In this document: one piece after another, positions 35,563-46,937 of the stretch
How positions within the stretch are numbered: the first letter of the stretch is position 1
Layout: the number at the start of each line of letters is the position of its first letter
Source: Combretum micranthum
Taxonomy: Eukaryota; Streptophyta; Magnoliopsida; Myrtales; Combretaceae
DNA length: 64,000 nt
Direction of reading: 5' to 3'
Assembly: GCA_024138025.1 (NCBI GenBank)
Contig: JAMXBD010004240.1
Span: forward strand, 1 to 64,000
Notes under the pieces: model-generated
Database searches by the model: none
What the model saw: the letters and a program-made list of their open reading frames with translations, nothing else
What the model was told of the DNA's origin: nothing
Translations under genes and position numbers: made by a program

Positions 35563-36907
35563 AAGCCTTAAATACCTGTTCACACAGAAGGAGTTAAACA
35601 TGCGGCAAAGGAGATGGTTGGAATTAATAAAAGATTATGACCTGGGAATAAATTACTGTCCAGGAAGAGTGAATGCAGTCGCAGACGCCCTAAGTCGGAA
35701 GAATCATGGAGAGGTAGCCGCTTTGATTACAAGCCAGAAGGAATTGATTAAGGAATTTGAGAAGTTAAGGATCGAGTTCACAGATCGAAGTGCTGAGCTG
35801 GAGATATCTAACTTGGTGCTAGAACCCACCCTCGTGGAAAGAATCAAAGAAGCACAGAGGTACGACGAGGTGATACAAAGGATAAAAAGGGAAACCCAAG
35901 CGGGGAAATACCTTGACTTTGCCGTGGATGAGGAAGACGTGATCCGGATGAACGGAAGGCTGTGCGTACCAGAGGATGAGGAGTTGAAGAAGGAGATAAT
36001 GGGTGAAGCGCATAACTCCGGGTATACCATGCATCCGGGAGGCACCAAAATGTACCAAGATTTGAAGAGTTGCTATTGGTGGAATGGAATGAAGCGAGAC
36101 GTGGCAGATTATGTAATGAAGTGCGCAGTATGCCAACAGGTGAAGGTAGAGCACCAGAGACCGGGCGGAATGCTAAAGCCCTTACCTATTCCGGAATGGA
36201 AGTGGGATCAAATATCCATGGATTTTGTTTGTGGCTTCCCAAAGACTCCATCGGGCTGTGATGCAATATGGGTAATAGTGGATCGGTTAACTAAGTCGGC
36301 GCATTTCCTACCCATAAATATGACCTATTCAATGGAAAAGTTAGCCAAGATTTATATCAGAGAGATAGTAAGATTACATGGCATACCTGCAGGGATCATC
36401 TCGGATAGAGACCCGAGATTTGTGTCCAAGTTTTGGACAAGCTTGCAGAAGAGCTTGGGTACTAAATTGCATTTCAGTACGGCTTACCATCCTCAGACCG
36501 ACGGACAGTCTGAGCGAACGATCCAAACCCTTGAAGACATGTTAAGGGCATGTACCCTGGAATTCAAAGGGAATTGGGACAATCATGTTCACCTAATCGA
36601 GTTTGCCTATAATAACAGCTATCACTCCACTATCCAGATGCCTCCGTATGAAGCCTTATATGGACGGCGATGTAGGTCCCCTTTGTTTTGGGATGAGGTG
36701 GAAAAGGTAGCAATTGGGCCGGAATTGGTACAGGAAGCCGCAGATAAAGTGAGGTTGATTCAGCGGAAGATGAAGGAAGCCCAGGATCGACAAAAGAGCT
36801 GGGCAGACTTGAAAAGACGAGAGCTTGAATTTAAAGTGGGCGATCATGTGTACCTGAAGATAAACCCGATCAAAAGTATCAAGAGATGCGTACACAAGGG
36901 AAATTAA
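35531..36907 (+). CDS. pol: End of RNase H and integrase, element C pol
   Basis: Continues pol in another frame after the 35550 indel. Starts with [19 protein letters not shown] (RNase H), then [10 protein letters not shown]. Integrase: zinc-binding H...H in [18 protein letters not shown] and C..C in CAVCQQVK; catalytic core D in SMDFVCGFP and DRLTKSAHF region, D in [14 protein letters not shown] in [16 protein letters not shown]-terminal SH3-like GDHVYLKI. A one-base loss near 36900 ends the frame. The integrase tail continues in other frames to the chromodomain. Confidence 0.93.
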   Translation: MGNGVRYTDHKSLKYLFTQKELNMRQRRWLELIKDYDLGINYCPGRVNAVADALSRKNHGEVAALITSQKELIKEFEKLRIEFTDRSAELEISNLVLEPTLVERIKEAQRYDEVIQRIKRETQAGKYLDFAVDEEDVIRMNGRLCVPEDEELKKEIMGEAHNSGYTMHPGGTKMYQDLKSCYWWNGMKRDVADYVMKCAVCQQVKVEHQRPGGMLKPLPIPEWKWDQISMDFVCGFPKTPSGCDAIWVIVDRLTKSAHFLPINMTYSMEKLAKIYIREIVRLHGIPAGIISDRDPRFVSKFWTSLQKSLGTKLHFSTAYHPQTDGQSERTIQTLEDMLRACTLEFKGNWDNHVHLIEFAYNNSYHSTIQMPPYEALYGRRCRSPLFWDEVEKVAIGPELVQEAADKVRLIQRKMKEAQDRQKSWADLKRRELEFKVGDHVYLKINPIKSIKRCVHKGN

Positions 36908-37276
36908 GCCCGAGATACATTGGACCTTTGAGATTTTGGAAAGAGTCGGAGACCTGGCGTATCGGCTAGCCCTGCCACCTAATTTGTCCGGGATTCACAA
37001 TGTGTTTCATGTGTCAGTTTGAGGAGATATGTGGCCGACCCAGAGAGGATTCTGGAATTGGAGCCAATCCAGTTGAGGGAAAACCTGACCTATGAAGAAC
37101 ACCCAGTAAAGATATTGGATAAGAAAACTCAAAAGCTACGAAACAAAGACATTCACTACGTGAAAGTATTATGGAGGAATCATGCTTATGAAGAGGCAAC
37201 CTGGGAAACGGAGGATGAAATCCGGAGAAAGTACCCCGAGATATTTGAAGGAAAAGGTACGTCAGTTCCGTTTTGA
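36908..37276 (+). CDS. pol: Integrase tail and chromodomain, element C pol
   Basis: After two further one-base losses (about 36930 and 37018), the frame 37019-37276 reads RRYVADPERILELEPIQL and then a chromodomain: LTYEEHPVKILDKK, LRNKDIHYVKVLWRN, EEATWETEDEIRRKYPEIF. This is the chromodomain form typical of Tekay/Del elements and is thought to guide integration to marked chromatin. It ends just before the PPT. Confidence 0.88.
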
Positions 37277-37292
37277 GGACAAAACTTTATTT

Positions 37293-37305
37293 AAGGTGGG
37301 GAGGT
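37293..37305 (+). other. Polypurine tract, element C
   Basis: aaggtggggaggt immediately before the 3' LTR. Confidence 0.9.
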
Positions 37306-40300
37306 TGTAAACCCCGGGAATTCTCAGTAGCTAGAAAACCCCAGGAGTGGGAAACAAAACCCTAACCCAATCAGATTGAGTTTAGTAAATGTAGCCTAGG
37401 AACCCTAAATCCGGCTTTCCTTCGGTTTCATAGTAAAATAAATATTATGGAGTAAATGAAAGTGAATTGTTGTTCCTAAGTACATTTCAAACCTTTGACA
37501 ATTTTAAATTCGGGAATTTTTCAATTCCGGGCCTTCCCGAGCCCAATTACGGAAAAGCGTGCCCCGGGCCACGGATTCAGAAAAATATTCCGGAATATTC
37601 ATTAGAACCGTAATTTTATAAGGATTCCAAAAATATCAATTTCATAATTTTTCGAGCTATAAAGATTACAGTTATAGCTTTTCCCGTGTTTTCGGAACAA
37701 CCGGTAAAGTAGATGTCTTGTCTACTATTCACAAGTACAACCTACACTACACACTACCCATACCCTATTCTTACATCCTTACAACTACTCATTTCAATTT
37801 TCTTTTCCAAGAAATTTTGTCTTTTAAATAATTATTACATTTATTTCATTTATTACATTTTCATTTACTAAATTACAAATTTCATTTTTTTCAAAACTCT
37901 CACACACACACACACACATATGGCCGGCGCTCCCCCCCTCTTGTTCCCCCTCATTGTGATCAATTTTGCTATATTTTAATTAACTAAACCCTAAATCACT
38001 TGATATATATACTTATTTTTCTCTCTCTCTTCATTTTCTTCTCATTCAAAATTGGAAAAAGAGAAAACCTCTCTTCCTTTCTTCCCTTGTGTGCCGAGCA
38101 TCCCCCTCCCTCTCCCTCTTGCATTTTCAACTTCAAGCTTCTCCATTTCTATCTTAGATCCTCCATTGGTATGTGTATGTGAGCCTTGTTCTTCCTATTC
38201 TTGTAATGGCAAAGGTATACCTTGTGTATTTCCTCATCAAAACCCTATGATGCTCATGCTAGGGATATGGAAATGCATGAACAAGGATGTCAAGCCATCA
38301 CAAGACATGGATCTTGTGTTTAAATGCATCTTGTTAAGATTTCATGTTGCTCATGCATATATAGTAATGACCTTGTATTTATATTGATGTTCATGCCATG
38401 AGACTCATGTTATATACATCATATGTAGTAGATCTAAGGTTTAGACATCCACCACTTTATGTACATGCATGATCATAGGTTCATTTTTGTTTATGTGTTT
38501 TATTGATCATAAAAATGAGGTCTTGTTCATGTATAGAGATGCTAGATAGTATATCTCCACATATAGATGGCAAGAACATTGAAAAAGGAAAGACTTTGTT
38601 ATATATGGAAAGTTGAAAATTCGGATGAAATGGAAACCCTACCCTAAAGACCTCCAAAATCATTTTTAAACTTATATTTCATAAGAAAAATGAAGGGTAT
38701 GTGTAATAGATATGTTGAAGGAATTATTTTCATAAGTTTAGATGAGTTTAGGCATGATAAAAATAAGGAAAACAAAGGTGAAGTTAGGATGAAAAATGTT
38801 GACTTTAAATGTGTAGTCAAATTCGTAACTTTGTGTAATGCCTATATAAACACTTAGTATTTGAGTCTAAAATGGATATTTTATAAGCTAGATGGAGTCC
38901 TTAGATGATGTATACATTGAAGCCCCAATTTTTAATGCATTAGACTAGATTTCCCTTAAGAAAAATGTAAGAAAAGAAAATTTGGAAAATTCGGATTTTT
39001 ACAACTAGCTTATTTGAAAACATGTTTACCAAATGAAAAATGTGAAATTTTGTGCATGAATGGAGGCCATGACTATTATATACTTTGAGAACCTATTCTT
39101 AGCTAAATAATAAGTAGATTATAAGATTACAAACCAAAGAAACCCTAAGGAGTATAATGTGGGAGAATAACCTCTTAGATTTAGCCTTTATGAAACTTTC
39201 CCCAACACTTAGGAATTCCTAAAAGTTGATTACTACAAAAAATCATCATGACCATGCACACATGGAGTTCATTACATAGCATACACATTTGTAGTTCATT
39301 CCTAAATCCTTCATGCATAAATCACTCACTAGGAACATTTCTTATCAAAAGCAAAACACATTTTCAAAGTTGGATCAATTGCGGAACAGAACTGATCCCA
39401 CTGTTCCGTGACCCTATGATTTTCAAAACTTGGATTTAATACTTGAATTAGATAGATCTTTCGAAGTAGATGAAGATCGATATAAAGTTTGCGAAATTCC
39501 GAGTTAAAATGACCAAGTTATGGCCGTTTTAAGTCGGAACTTCCAAATATAGCGAGAAATCCGAATTCAACTAGTCTAGATGTATAGTTTGATTTAATTA
39601 CATGGTGAGAATCTCATAGGGATTATTCTTGATTGGTAGGTGATTCCGAGCAGGACGACTCTCTACCACCCGATTATTACTATTAAGGAGTTTTGGTGAC
39701 CCATGGCCGAGTGAGTTACTTCCACTCTCAATTAATGCTTGTGAATGTAATGTAGTAGCATTAGTGATGTAGGCAAAGATAAAAGAAATTGTACAAGCAT
39801 GATGGGGTATGTGGGAATTATTTGTGTTGTGAATTGTTGATATGTGAAATGGAACTTAAAGCATATCGAAACCGGGTGTTAAGATATTGATTGTTTATTT
39901 AGAATCATATGAAGAATGTCTGGGTATACTTGTTGGTCACCTAAAAGAATCGAATTAATGACTATTCGACTCCGACTATAACTGAGTTCATTCATGTCAC
40001 GATGGGGTTGGAGCATTTGCATTGGTTGGTTTTTCGTGACCCATAAAACGAATGTGAGGTTAATCGTGATCCATAAAACGAGCTTTTAATCAGTTGACCG
40101 TGAGCTTAAACGGCGTCGTACCGCAGGAATCGTTAATCTGCTAACCCGGGATGGAGGGCGCAAGTCCATCCACATATGATTTCCGGTTGGTCATATGTTT
40201 GATGATTTCATTTGTATGGTGCATGCACTTGCTTGAATAATTACTTGTTTGAGTGATTGTATTTAATTGCGTTATGGAAGTATTACTCACTAAGCTAGTT

Positions 40301-40721
40301 AGCTTACGCCCCAATAGTGTTTATCTTTTGCAGCATGAGTTTATATGGCTTAGGCCAAGGCAAGCCACAGCGCAGGTACCGGAGATAGGAGTTTCCCATA
40401 GAAGTTTGATTCATTTCTTTTGTATAGACTTCCATTGGAAACTAAGGACTCTGGATGACTGTAATAGACTGTTATTCTTTTGCGGGGGAATGCCCCTTAG
40501 ATTTTGTAAACCTTAAAGATTTATGCGTTTTGATTTATTACCTATGGCTAATGAATGCCCTGTTAAACTGTTAAACTCCATTTGTTGAAGTATTCTATTG
40601 TCGTAAGGGAACGCTTTACATCTACTTAAGACTCCTGAAGGCTCCGGTTAGGGAACTCGGGATTCTTACTTAGTATGTGGCGGACTGTTACGTTTAGGAT
40701 ACCCTACGGCGGGGCGTGACA
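37306..40721 (+). repeat. Element C 3' LTR (about 3.4 kb)
   Basis: Pairs with 27047-30459. Most of the last 2.6 kb appears identical; the first 0.75 kb differs mainly by single-base indels. TATA-like box 38004, donor-like site with intron side at 38215, acceptor-like CAG ending 40333. Confidence 0.94.
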
Positions 40722-40726
40722 CCTAA
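40722..40726. repeat. Target-site duplication of element C, right copy
   Basis: cctaa, exact match to 27042-27046. Confidence 0.93.
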
Positions 40727-42194
40727 GCTGATATGTTATCCTTTGAAAAGGAACAAAGTGAACACCCACTCCCTGGAATTAAGAATCTTTTGACCAACTA
40801 CAAGGAACGAACTCATTTTCCTAAGATTTAAGACCTCAATACTACCAACTAAGGATCAAAATCAAGAAGTGATTTAAAGGAATGCCCCTCAAGCTCTTTA
40901 TAGACACACAAGTTCTAGTAACACTTTTTGGACTCGAACCAAGAATATAAGATCCTGTTGATAAGTGAATAATTGACAAAAATCGTGGTTTAATCTAAGG
41001 GAGATAATCAAGGAATGTAATCTTAAGACTAAGAAGTTAATAAAAGGATTGAGAAGCAGAGCATTGAGATTTCAAATTGAGGTCTAAAGGAGAAGACGAT
41101 CGATATGGTATTAAAACCAACCTTAGTAGGAGAAAGTGGAGGAACTTAACGCTTAGGTGAGAAGATACAAAGGATAAAGAGGAAATATAGGAAGAAAGGT
41201 GTATTGAAGGAAACTAAAGGACGATTTAGTATGACTAAGGACAAGGAAGTCAGTAAGAAAGAATCATGAATACGGTTCATAATTTGGGACTAACGGCATA
41301 TTCAAGGAGAACTCAGATATGCCGAAGCTCAAGGGACATTAGAAGAAATGAAGTGTTGATAAAGAAGTGAGAACACCAAAGGATGGAAGGATCTATAAAT
41401 TCTCGATGATACCGGGATAAAGACGGAATTAAACTTCCCGAGATTTTGGATTTCTCACACTGTTAACGAGAAGGCAAGGATGATTATAGCATAAGCTGAC
41501 CGACTAACAAAGATGGTTCGTTTCATAGTTGATCAATATAACATTCTCTATATACAACCTAACAAAGGTTTATGAAAGCAAGGAGTCCTAGTCAGGATCG
41601 TAACAAACCAGGACATGAGAATGGTACAATAATGGGGAACTAATAAGGAAATTTGGAGAAAAAGAGACCCCTGATGCTACATAACAAACGATCAAGGATA
41701 ACAATTCAAGACCCTAGAGGACAATAGAGAGTGCCTCATAAAATGAGGAAGGCACAAGATAGACGAAAGAAGTGAGACTGATCGGAAAAGAAGGACCCTA
41801 GGAATTTCAAAATGGGAATCATGTGCGCTTAAGGATAGGAAGTGATTATCGTCTGACCCTTTGGGAAGTAATAAGATAAGTTGGAAGTCTAACTTGTCAT
41901 CTAAATGTGTTGGAAACATGCGACATATTCCAAATCCCTATATAACAATTGGTCAAGGAATCAAGTTACGAAGATAAAAAGTTAAGTGCTTTTAAAGGAG
42001 GACTTTCCCCATAAGGAATACCTAATACAGGCGTTTATCCCAAAAAGTTCAAAAGATAAGAGATGAAGAAGTCGATTAAGAGAAGTCTTTTTCAAGTAAC
42101 TTAAGGAGATAAGAATTAAGTGTAAACCGTAGCACCTGTATTCGTTTGAAGCAATAGTTAGAAATTTCCAAGTTTTGAGGACAAAACTTTCTTT
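40727..42194 (+). pseudogene. pol remnant of element B (right part)
   Basis: Strongly eroded. An RT piece (IKNLFDQLQGT near 40780) is recognisable, then integrase pieces: the region near 41490-41515 matches the DRLTK segment and 41735-41840 matches the KMRKAQDRQK...GDHV region before the integrase tail. A chromodomain remnant is likely near 41985-42060. Most of RT and RNase H between these is missing or unreadable. No frame survives for long. Confidence 0.65.
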
Positions 42195-42207
42195 AAGGGG
42201 AGTAGGT
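42195..42207 (+). other. Polypurine tract, element B
   Basis: aaggggagtaggt directly before the 3' LTR, a variant of the A/C tract. Confidence 0.8.
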
Positions 42208-45200
42208 TGTAAACCCTCAAATTTTTGGAATCGGTTTAGCATAAAACCCTAAATCAAAAGTCAACTGGAACTCTAAAGGTCAACAAGATCCTAGTTATAC
42301 GAAATAGCTTAAGTCAGGTAATCCTGAATAAAAAACTCAGTGAGAGTAAGTAGAAGTTTAGAGTATAGAATAGTGCGTAATTATCTAAGGTAGCATAAAA
42401 AGATCAGATTAGCAAAACCGCAACCCATTTCGAACCCGATTGGACATAGTTCTTGAAAAATGTGTCCCGGGGCCCGGAATGGTAAGAATATTCCGAATAT
42501 ACCGTTAGACTTGTAAAAATATGAGATTTCCAAAAATATCAATTTCATAATTTTTCGGTAGCTAAAAATATCATATATCGCATTTATACGCGTGTTTTCT
42601 TACTACCGGTACTTTATTAGTCATATCTATTTTACATTACGCTATTCATTACTATTCTACACTATTCTTTTCTCTCTACTTTTTCTTACACCCACACTTA
42701 CAAACACCATAACTTATAACCTTTACTTTTTACCTTTCCCATAACTTTATTTCACATCTACCTTACATATTACTTCTTTTAATTAACAAAAAGCAAAAAA
42801 TAAAATAAAATATCTCCCCCTCTTATTACACTATGGTCGGTGCCCCCTCCCCTCTACACCCTCTCAATTTGTTTTATTTTTCTTTTATTTTAATCATACA
42901 AAAATCATTCCTCAATTTCCTATAAATACCCCCTCCTCTTTCACTTCTTTCACACAATTACTACCCACAAATTCTTACAAAAACTCTCCTAAAATCTCTT
43001 CTCAAAACTCTCTCAAAATATCCTCCCAAAACTCTCTCAAATTTATTCCAAAACAACTTCTGCCAATAACTAAAACCCATAACCACATAACAATACCAAA
43101 GTCTTCTTTAGGTAACCATTCCATATAATTTCTTTTCTTCTTCTTCATGTCATGTAACTTTACATGACCATAGTGTGAGTTTCCAAAGACTAAAAGTTAT
43201 GAAAGCTACATTATGTTCATGTATTGTTCTTGTTCATAAAAATCTATTTATGTTTATGTTATTATTTTTGTTCATATTATTGTTACTATATCTAAGTATT
43301 ATTATCTATATATATGTATACATATTCTTTAGAGCATATAAGCTCACTTGCAATTTATTTATTTTTATGCAATGCAATTTATTTATTATTCCATTGCAAT
43401 TTTTTTATTTATTCCTTGTTATTTTAAGACTAGTCTCTAATCTTAGACTTGTCCTTATCAAGCCAAAACAAGTTTTTCTTTCATTTTATTTTTATTTTGG
43501 GACTAGTCTACTTCTTAGTCTCGGGAGTCTTGAAGAAGCTAAGACTCCAATACTTGACTTTATTATTTATGTTATTTTTGTTTACTATTATTTCTCATAA
43601 ATCATGTTCATTTAGATTGTTGTCCAAAAATTTCAATTTCTAAAATAATTAAACAAAAGAAGATTTTGTCACTTAGAAATAAGTTTATGTGAAGTATAAA
43701 ATCTATGGATTAACAAAAATAAACTCATTTCTTTTCAAGTTACAAAAAGAACCCACTAAAAAATTTAGAAACTACTTTTACTATGAAAAGCTTCTTAAAT
43801 CCTTTATTATTCCACTTTGTTTTTCAAAAGAAAATAATCGTTGATACAAGAATGATTTTTATGAAAAAGATAAACAAGATAAAAAGGATAAAGAATTTTC
43901 AAATAAAAACCTTTACAAACAAATAGGCAAAGGAAATTGTATAGGAAAAATAAATAGGAAAAGTAGTACTAATATAAGAACTTAGAAAATGGAAAATTTT
44001 ATTTTCAAGAAGTTACTTGGAAAAAAAATAATAAAAATAACATAAAGCATTTTTGGAAAACAAAAGAAACAAAATATTCATTCCAAGAGATTTAAAAATA
44101 AATTCTTACAAACTATATTTTTCTAAAACTTCAAACCTACATCACTTTACTCTAGAAATATGATTGGACAACAAAACACTTGAGCATGCTTAAATATGAG
44201 CTATGTAGCTATAAAAAGTGAATTTTTCGACTATATAGATAACTAAGTATTTATCAAGCAAATTTTGAATGGTTGAACCAAAGTTGTTTTTGAGTTAGAA
44301 AATTCGTGGTGAAATTCATCACCACTGTTTCGGGGCTTAAATGGTTTATTTTGACAAAAATAGTTTTATAAATGAATAGATCTTTTCGAGTAGGTAGAAA
44401 TCGGTATATTATATGCGTGATTCCGAGTTAAAATAACCAAGTTATGGCCATTTTAAATTGGAACTTTCCTTTATACGAACTTTAACCTTCTTTTAACATT
44501 GTTTTGTCAAAATTCAAGAAAATCATCAATGAATACTCATTGTGGGTATTTTCTTTGGCTAGGTGACTCCAAGGAAGGATTCCTTTATCCCGAAGATTAT
44601 TTCGATTGAGTGGAGTCTGTGAATGACTCACCCGCGTAGAGGAATAGTTAACATGGCATTGTGAGTTTATTTCCTTAAAATGCTATACTTGTTGTGCTTG
44701 TAAATTAGTTGCATTATAATTAAGAAAAGATAAATGGATATGTATGCAAAATAATTCTTTGAAAGAATCCTAAGAATATCGAGGCCGGAATAACATTTGA
44801 TTTGTATGAAATTCCTTGATCGCCTTAAATTCAATAATAATTATGTTATGACATCATAAATAAATGGATTCATGCATACCATGAAGTGAGTCACATTGCA
44901 CATGGGCTATTATCCTTGGGTGAGAAGGATAATAAGCTCATGTCGAAAGCAACACTTGGCGGAGTATCCGAAAACGATTGCTTGGCGGCTTAAAGGAAAT
45001 GCTTGGCAGAAAATCTGAAAGTAAGGTCAATTCAAGTAGACTCGAGATGCTTGGTGATGAGTGGTCGTAAGCATAAAACTTTTTAAATAAAACTACTTGT
45101 TTTGAGATTATGTATCACCAAACCCCGAATGGAGGGCGCAAATCCATTCAACATATAATTTTCGGAAAGCTATATGCTTGCTTTCCCACGTGTATGATGC

Positions 45201-45680
45201 ATCCCATTTGATTGCTTAAAACAACTTGTTTGAAATCTTGTTACAAGAAGTTTATGGAAATAGTTCTCACTAAGCCTGTTAGCTTATACTCCTATAGATA
45301 TCTTTGCAGTTTCCCTACCTGTGGTTGAGGCCACGAGGACCCTACAGCTCGATAATTTCTTTTTGGAATAAAGAAATCCTAGATAAAGTTTAGCTGGGAT
45401 AAGATATATAATATTCTTGTAATAGACTAGAGATTAAGGGACATGTCCCTGAGTTTGTAAGATTATTATTATAAGTGAATGAATATTATGAGTTCTCTTT
45501 TCTTAAACATGTTATTGTATCTTATTAAACTTCATAATCCCGAGTATGGTCCTCTAAACTTGTGAGAGCACGCCTTACACTTGATATCAAAGTTTTGGGA
45601 ATGGCTAAGGTTCTCATACTTAAGCTTTAATGTTGAGTGTGGCGGACTGTTATGTTTAGGGTACCCTTCGTGGCATGACA
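42208..45680 (+). repeat. Element B 3' LTR (about 3.5 kb)
   Basis: Pairs with 19903-23377; begins TGTAAACC, ends CATGACA. TATAAATA at 42921, donor-like site with intron side at 43112, acceptor-like TTTGCAG ending 45309. Small indels and substitutions against the 5' copy throughout, more than in element C. Confidence 0.92.
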
Positions 45681-45685
45681 ATTAA
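45681..45685. repeat. Target-site duplication of element B, right copy
   Basis: attaa, exact match to 19898-19902. Confidence 0.92.
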
Positions 45686-46316
45686 GCTTTCTGTTATCTA
45701 TACAGACTCACCAACCATTCATTGTTCGAGTGGGTATTAATTAATTCTTGTTGTTACGAAGAACAATCATTCCTCCTTTCTTGGGTACTACTTGAGTATG
45801 GCTTACCTAGTCTCTATCAGAAATGGATAAATAATTCCAACATCTAAAAGCTTCAGAACTTCCTTATTCCTACCTCCTCCATATTTGGATTCAACTTTCT
45901 TTGTGGTTAAACTACTGGTTTGAAATTGTCCTCCATCAGTATTTTATGTGCATAGAATGAGGACTTATACCCTTGATATCTACAATCTTCCATTCAATTG
46001 CTTTTCTTATGCTTCTTAAGAATTTTCAACAGCTTTTTTTTTGCTCCTCATCAAGATTGGAAAATGTAATTACTAGCAATTTACAATTTTCCTCTAAAAA
46101 TGCATATTCCGAATGATTTGGTAACTCCTTCAACTCCAATTTTGGTGGTTCTTCAATGTAGGGTATTAATTGCTTGGCACCATCCTTCTATGTCATATCA
46201 TCGTCCTTCATAATTCCTTCATTATCTTCACTACACTCCACTCTTTCTTAGGCTCGTTTCCTTCATCATTCTTCTTCTCTAAATATTCCTCGTTAGCTAA
46301 ATTTTTAATTTCTTTG
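45686..46316 (-). pseudogene. Athila pol fragment, N-terminal RT and upstream linker (broken)
   Basis: Minus strand. Continues 18443-19902 after removal of B. Pieces in order: KLELKELPNHSEYAFLEE, LLVITFSNLDEEQK, the DI.GY segment, then TQVVPKKGGMIVL and LIPTRTMNGW, running into IDNRKLN at the B junction. These are the typical Athila stretch between protease and RT fingers. Several stops. Interrupted on the right at 46316 by copia element F. Confidence 0.85.
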
Positions 46317-46937
46317 TGTTGATTCTTTATCCATTAAGTTTTGATGATAACAAAATACTCAAAGAAGCAATTATCTTATTTAAGTGTGCAGGAAGTGTTT
46401 ACTTAAATAGAAGATTTACAAACTTTTGGTTGATAAACAAATGATTAAGTTTAATAGTATGTAATATGTTTCAGATCATCATATGAGAAACATCTCTTGG
46501 ACATGTTAGCAAAGTATTTACAAAAGGGTTCAAATGCAAAGAAACTAGGAAATCTATTAAAACTATGTTCATAGAAGGTTAGTTATAAGCAAAATCAACA
46601 GTATCAGAACACGGAAGGTTTCCTAGTCTTTTGGCAGCAAATAGTATTGATGCGATTTTACTGTTTATCTTCCTAAAGTTGATCAAATACATTCCAGATT
46701 AATACAAATTTATCTTGAAGACCTAGCTCCAAGATAATAAGTATATTTGGGTAGTATTTATTTGTTCCACTTAAGTTGGTTAATATCTAGGGGGATTAGG
46801 CTTTTTCAAAATTTTCTTTCTCCTATCGTGGATTATCTATCAAGAGTATCTTCAAGACATAGTACATGAGATTTTTAAGACAAGCGAACTATCAATGCTT
46901 TCAATTACCAATATCTACAATTTTTCAAGACAAGAAT
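46317..46937 (+). repeat. Copia element F 5' LTR, left part
   Basis: Begins TGTTGATTC, directly after Athila sequence. Interrupted at 46937 by solo LTR D. No coding content. Confidence 0.75.
46933..46937. repeat. Target-site duplication of solo LTR D, left copy
   Basis: agaat, identical to 50498-50502. Confidence 0.92.

Larger units (their letters stand above)
27047..40721 (+). mobile_element. Element C: young, nearly intact Tekay/Del-like chromovirus retrotransposon
   Basis: LTRs 27047-30459 and 37306-40721, PBS, aORF, gag, pol with chromodomain and PPT, flanked by exact cctaa duplications. Over most of their length the two LTRs look identical; differences are mostly single-base indels in the first 0.75 kb. 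The coding region has few breaks, all small indels: about 32629 (gag), 35550 (RNase H), 36900, 36930 and 37018 (integrase tail). Inserted into the pol of element B, so it is the youngest Tekay copy in the left nest. Either recently dead or intact with residual assembly errors. Confidence 0.93.
19903..45680 (+). mobile_element. Element B: degenerate Tekay-like retrotransposon, interrupted by element C
   Basis: LTRs 19903-23377 and 42208-45680 share ends and order, and exact attaa duplications flank the whole. Its internal region is 23378-27046 plus 40727-42207, about 5.1 kb, shorter than C's 6.8 kb, so part of pol (mainly protease to early RT) has been lost apart from the C insertion. It is only distantly similar to A and C in LTR sequence but has the same gene order, including the extra ORF. 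The insertion lies in an Athila RT, and the two Athila halves read in order across the element. Confidence 0.9.

Noticed and set aside
38052..38387. Open frame in the C 3' LTR (also 27829-28125)
   Set aside because: Present in both C LTRs because they are near-identical; frame is not kept in A. It overlaps the proposed donor, so treated as chance.
43175..43600. 141-codon open frame in the B 3' LTR
   Set aside because: Low-complexity, AT-driven hydrophobic sequence within an LTR, shorter and shifted in the 5' LTR copy. No conservation as protein.
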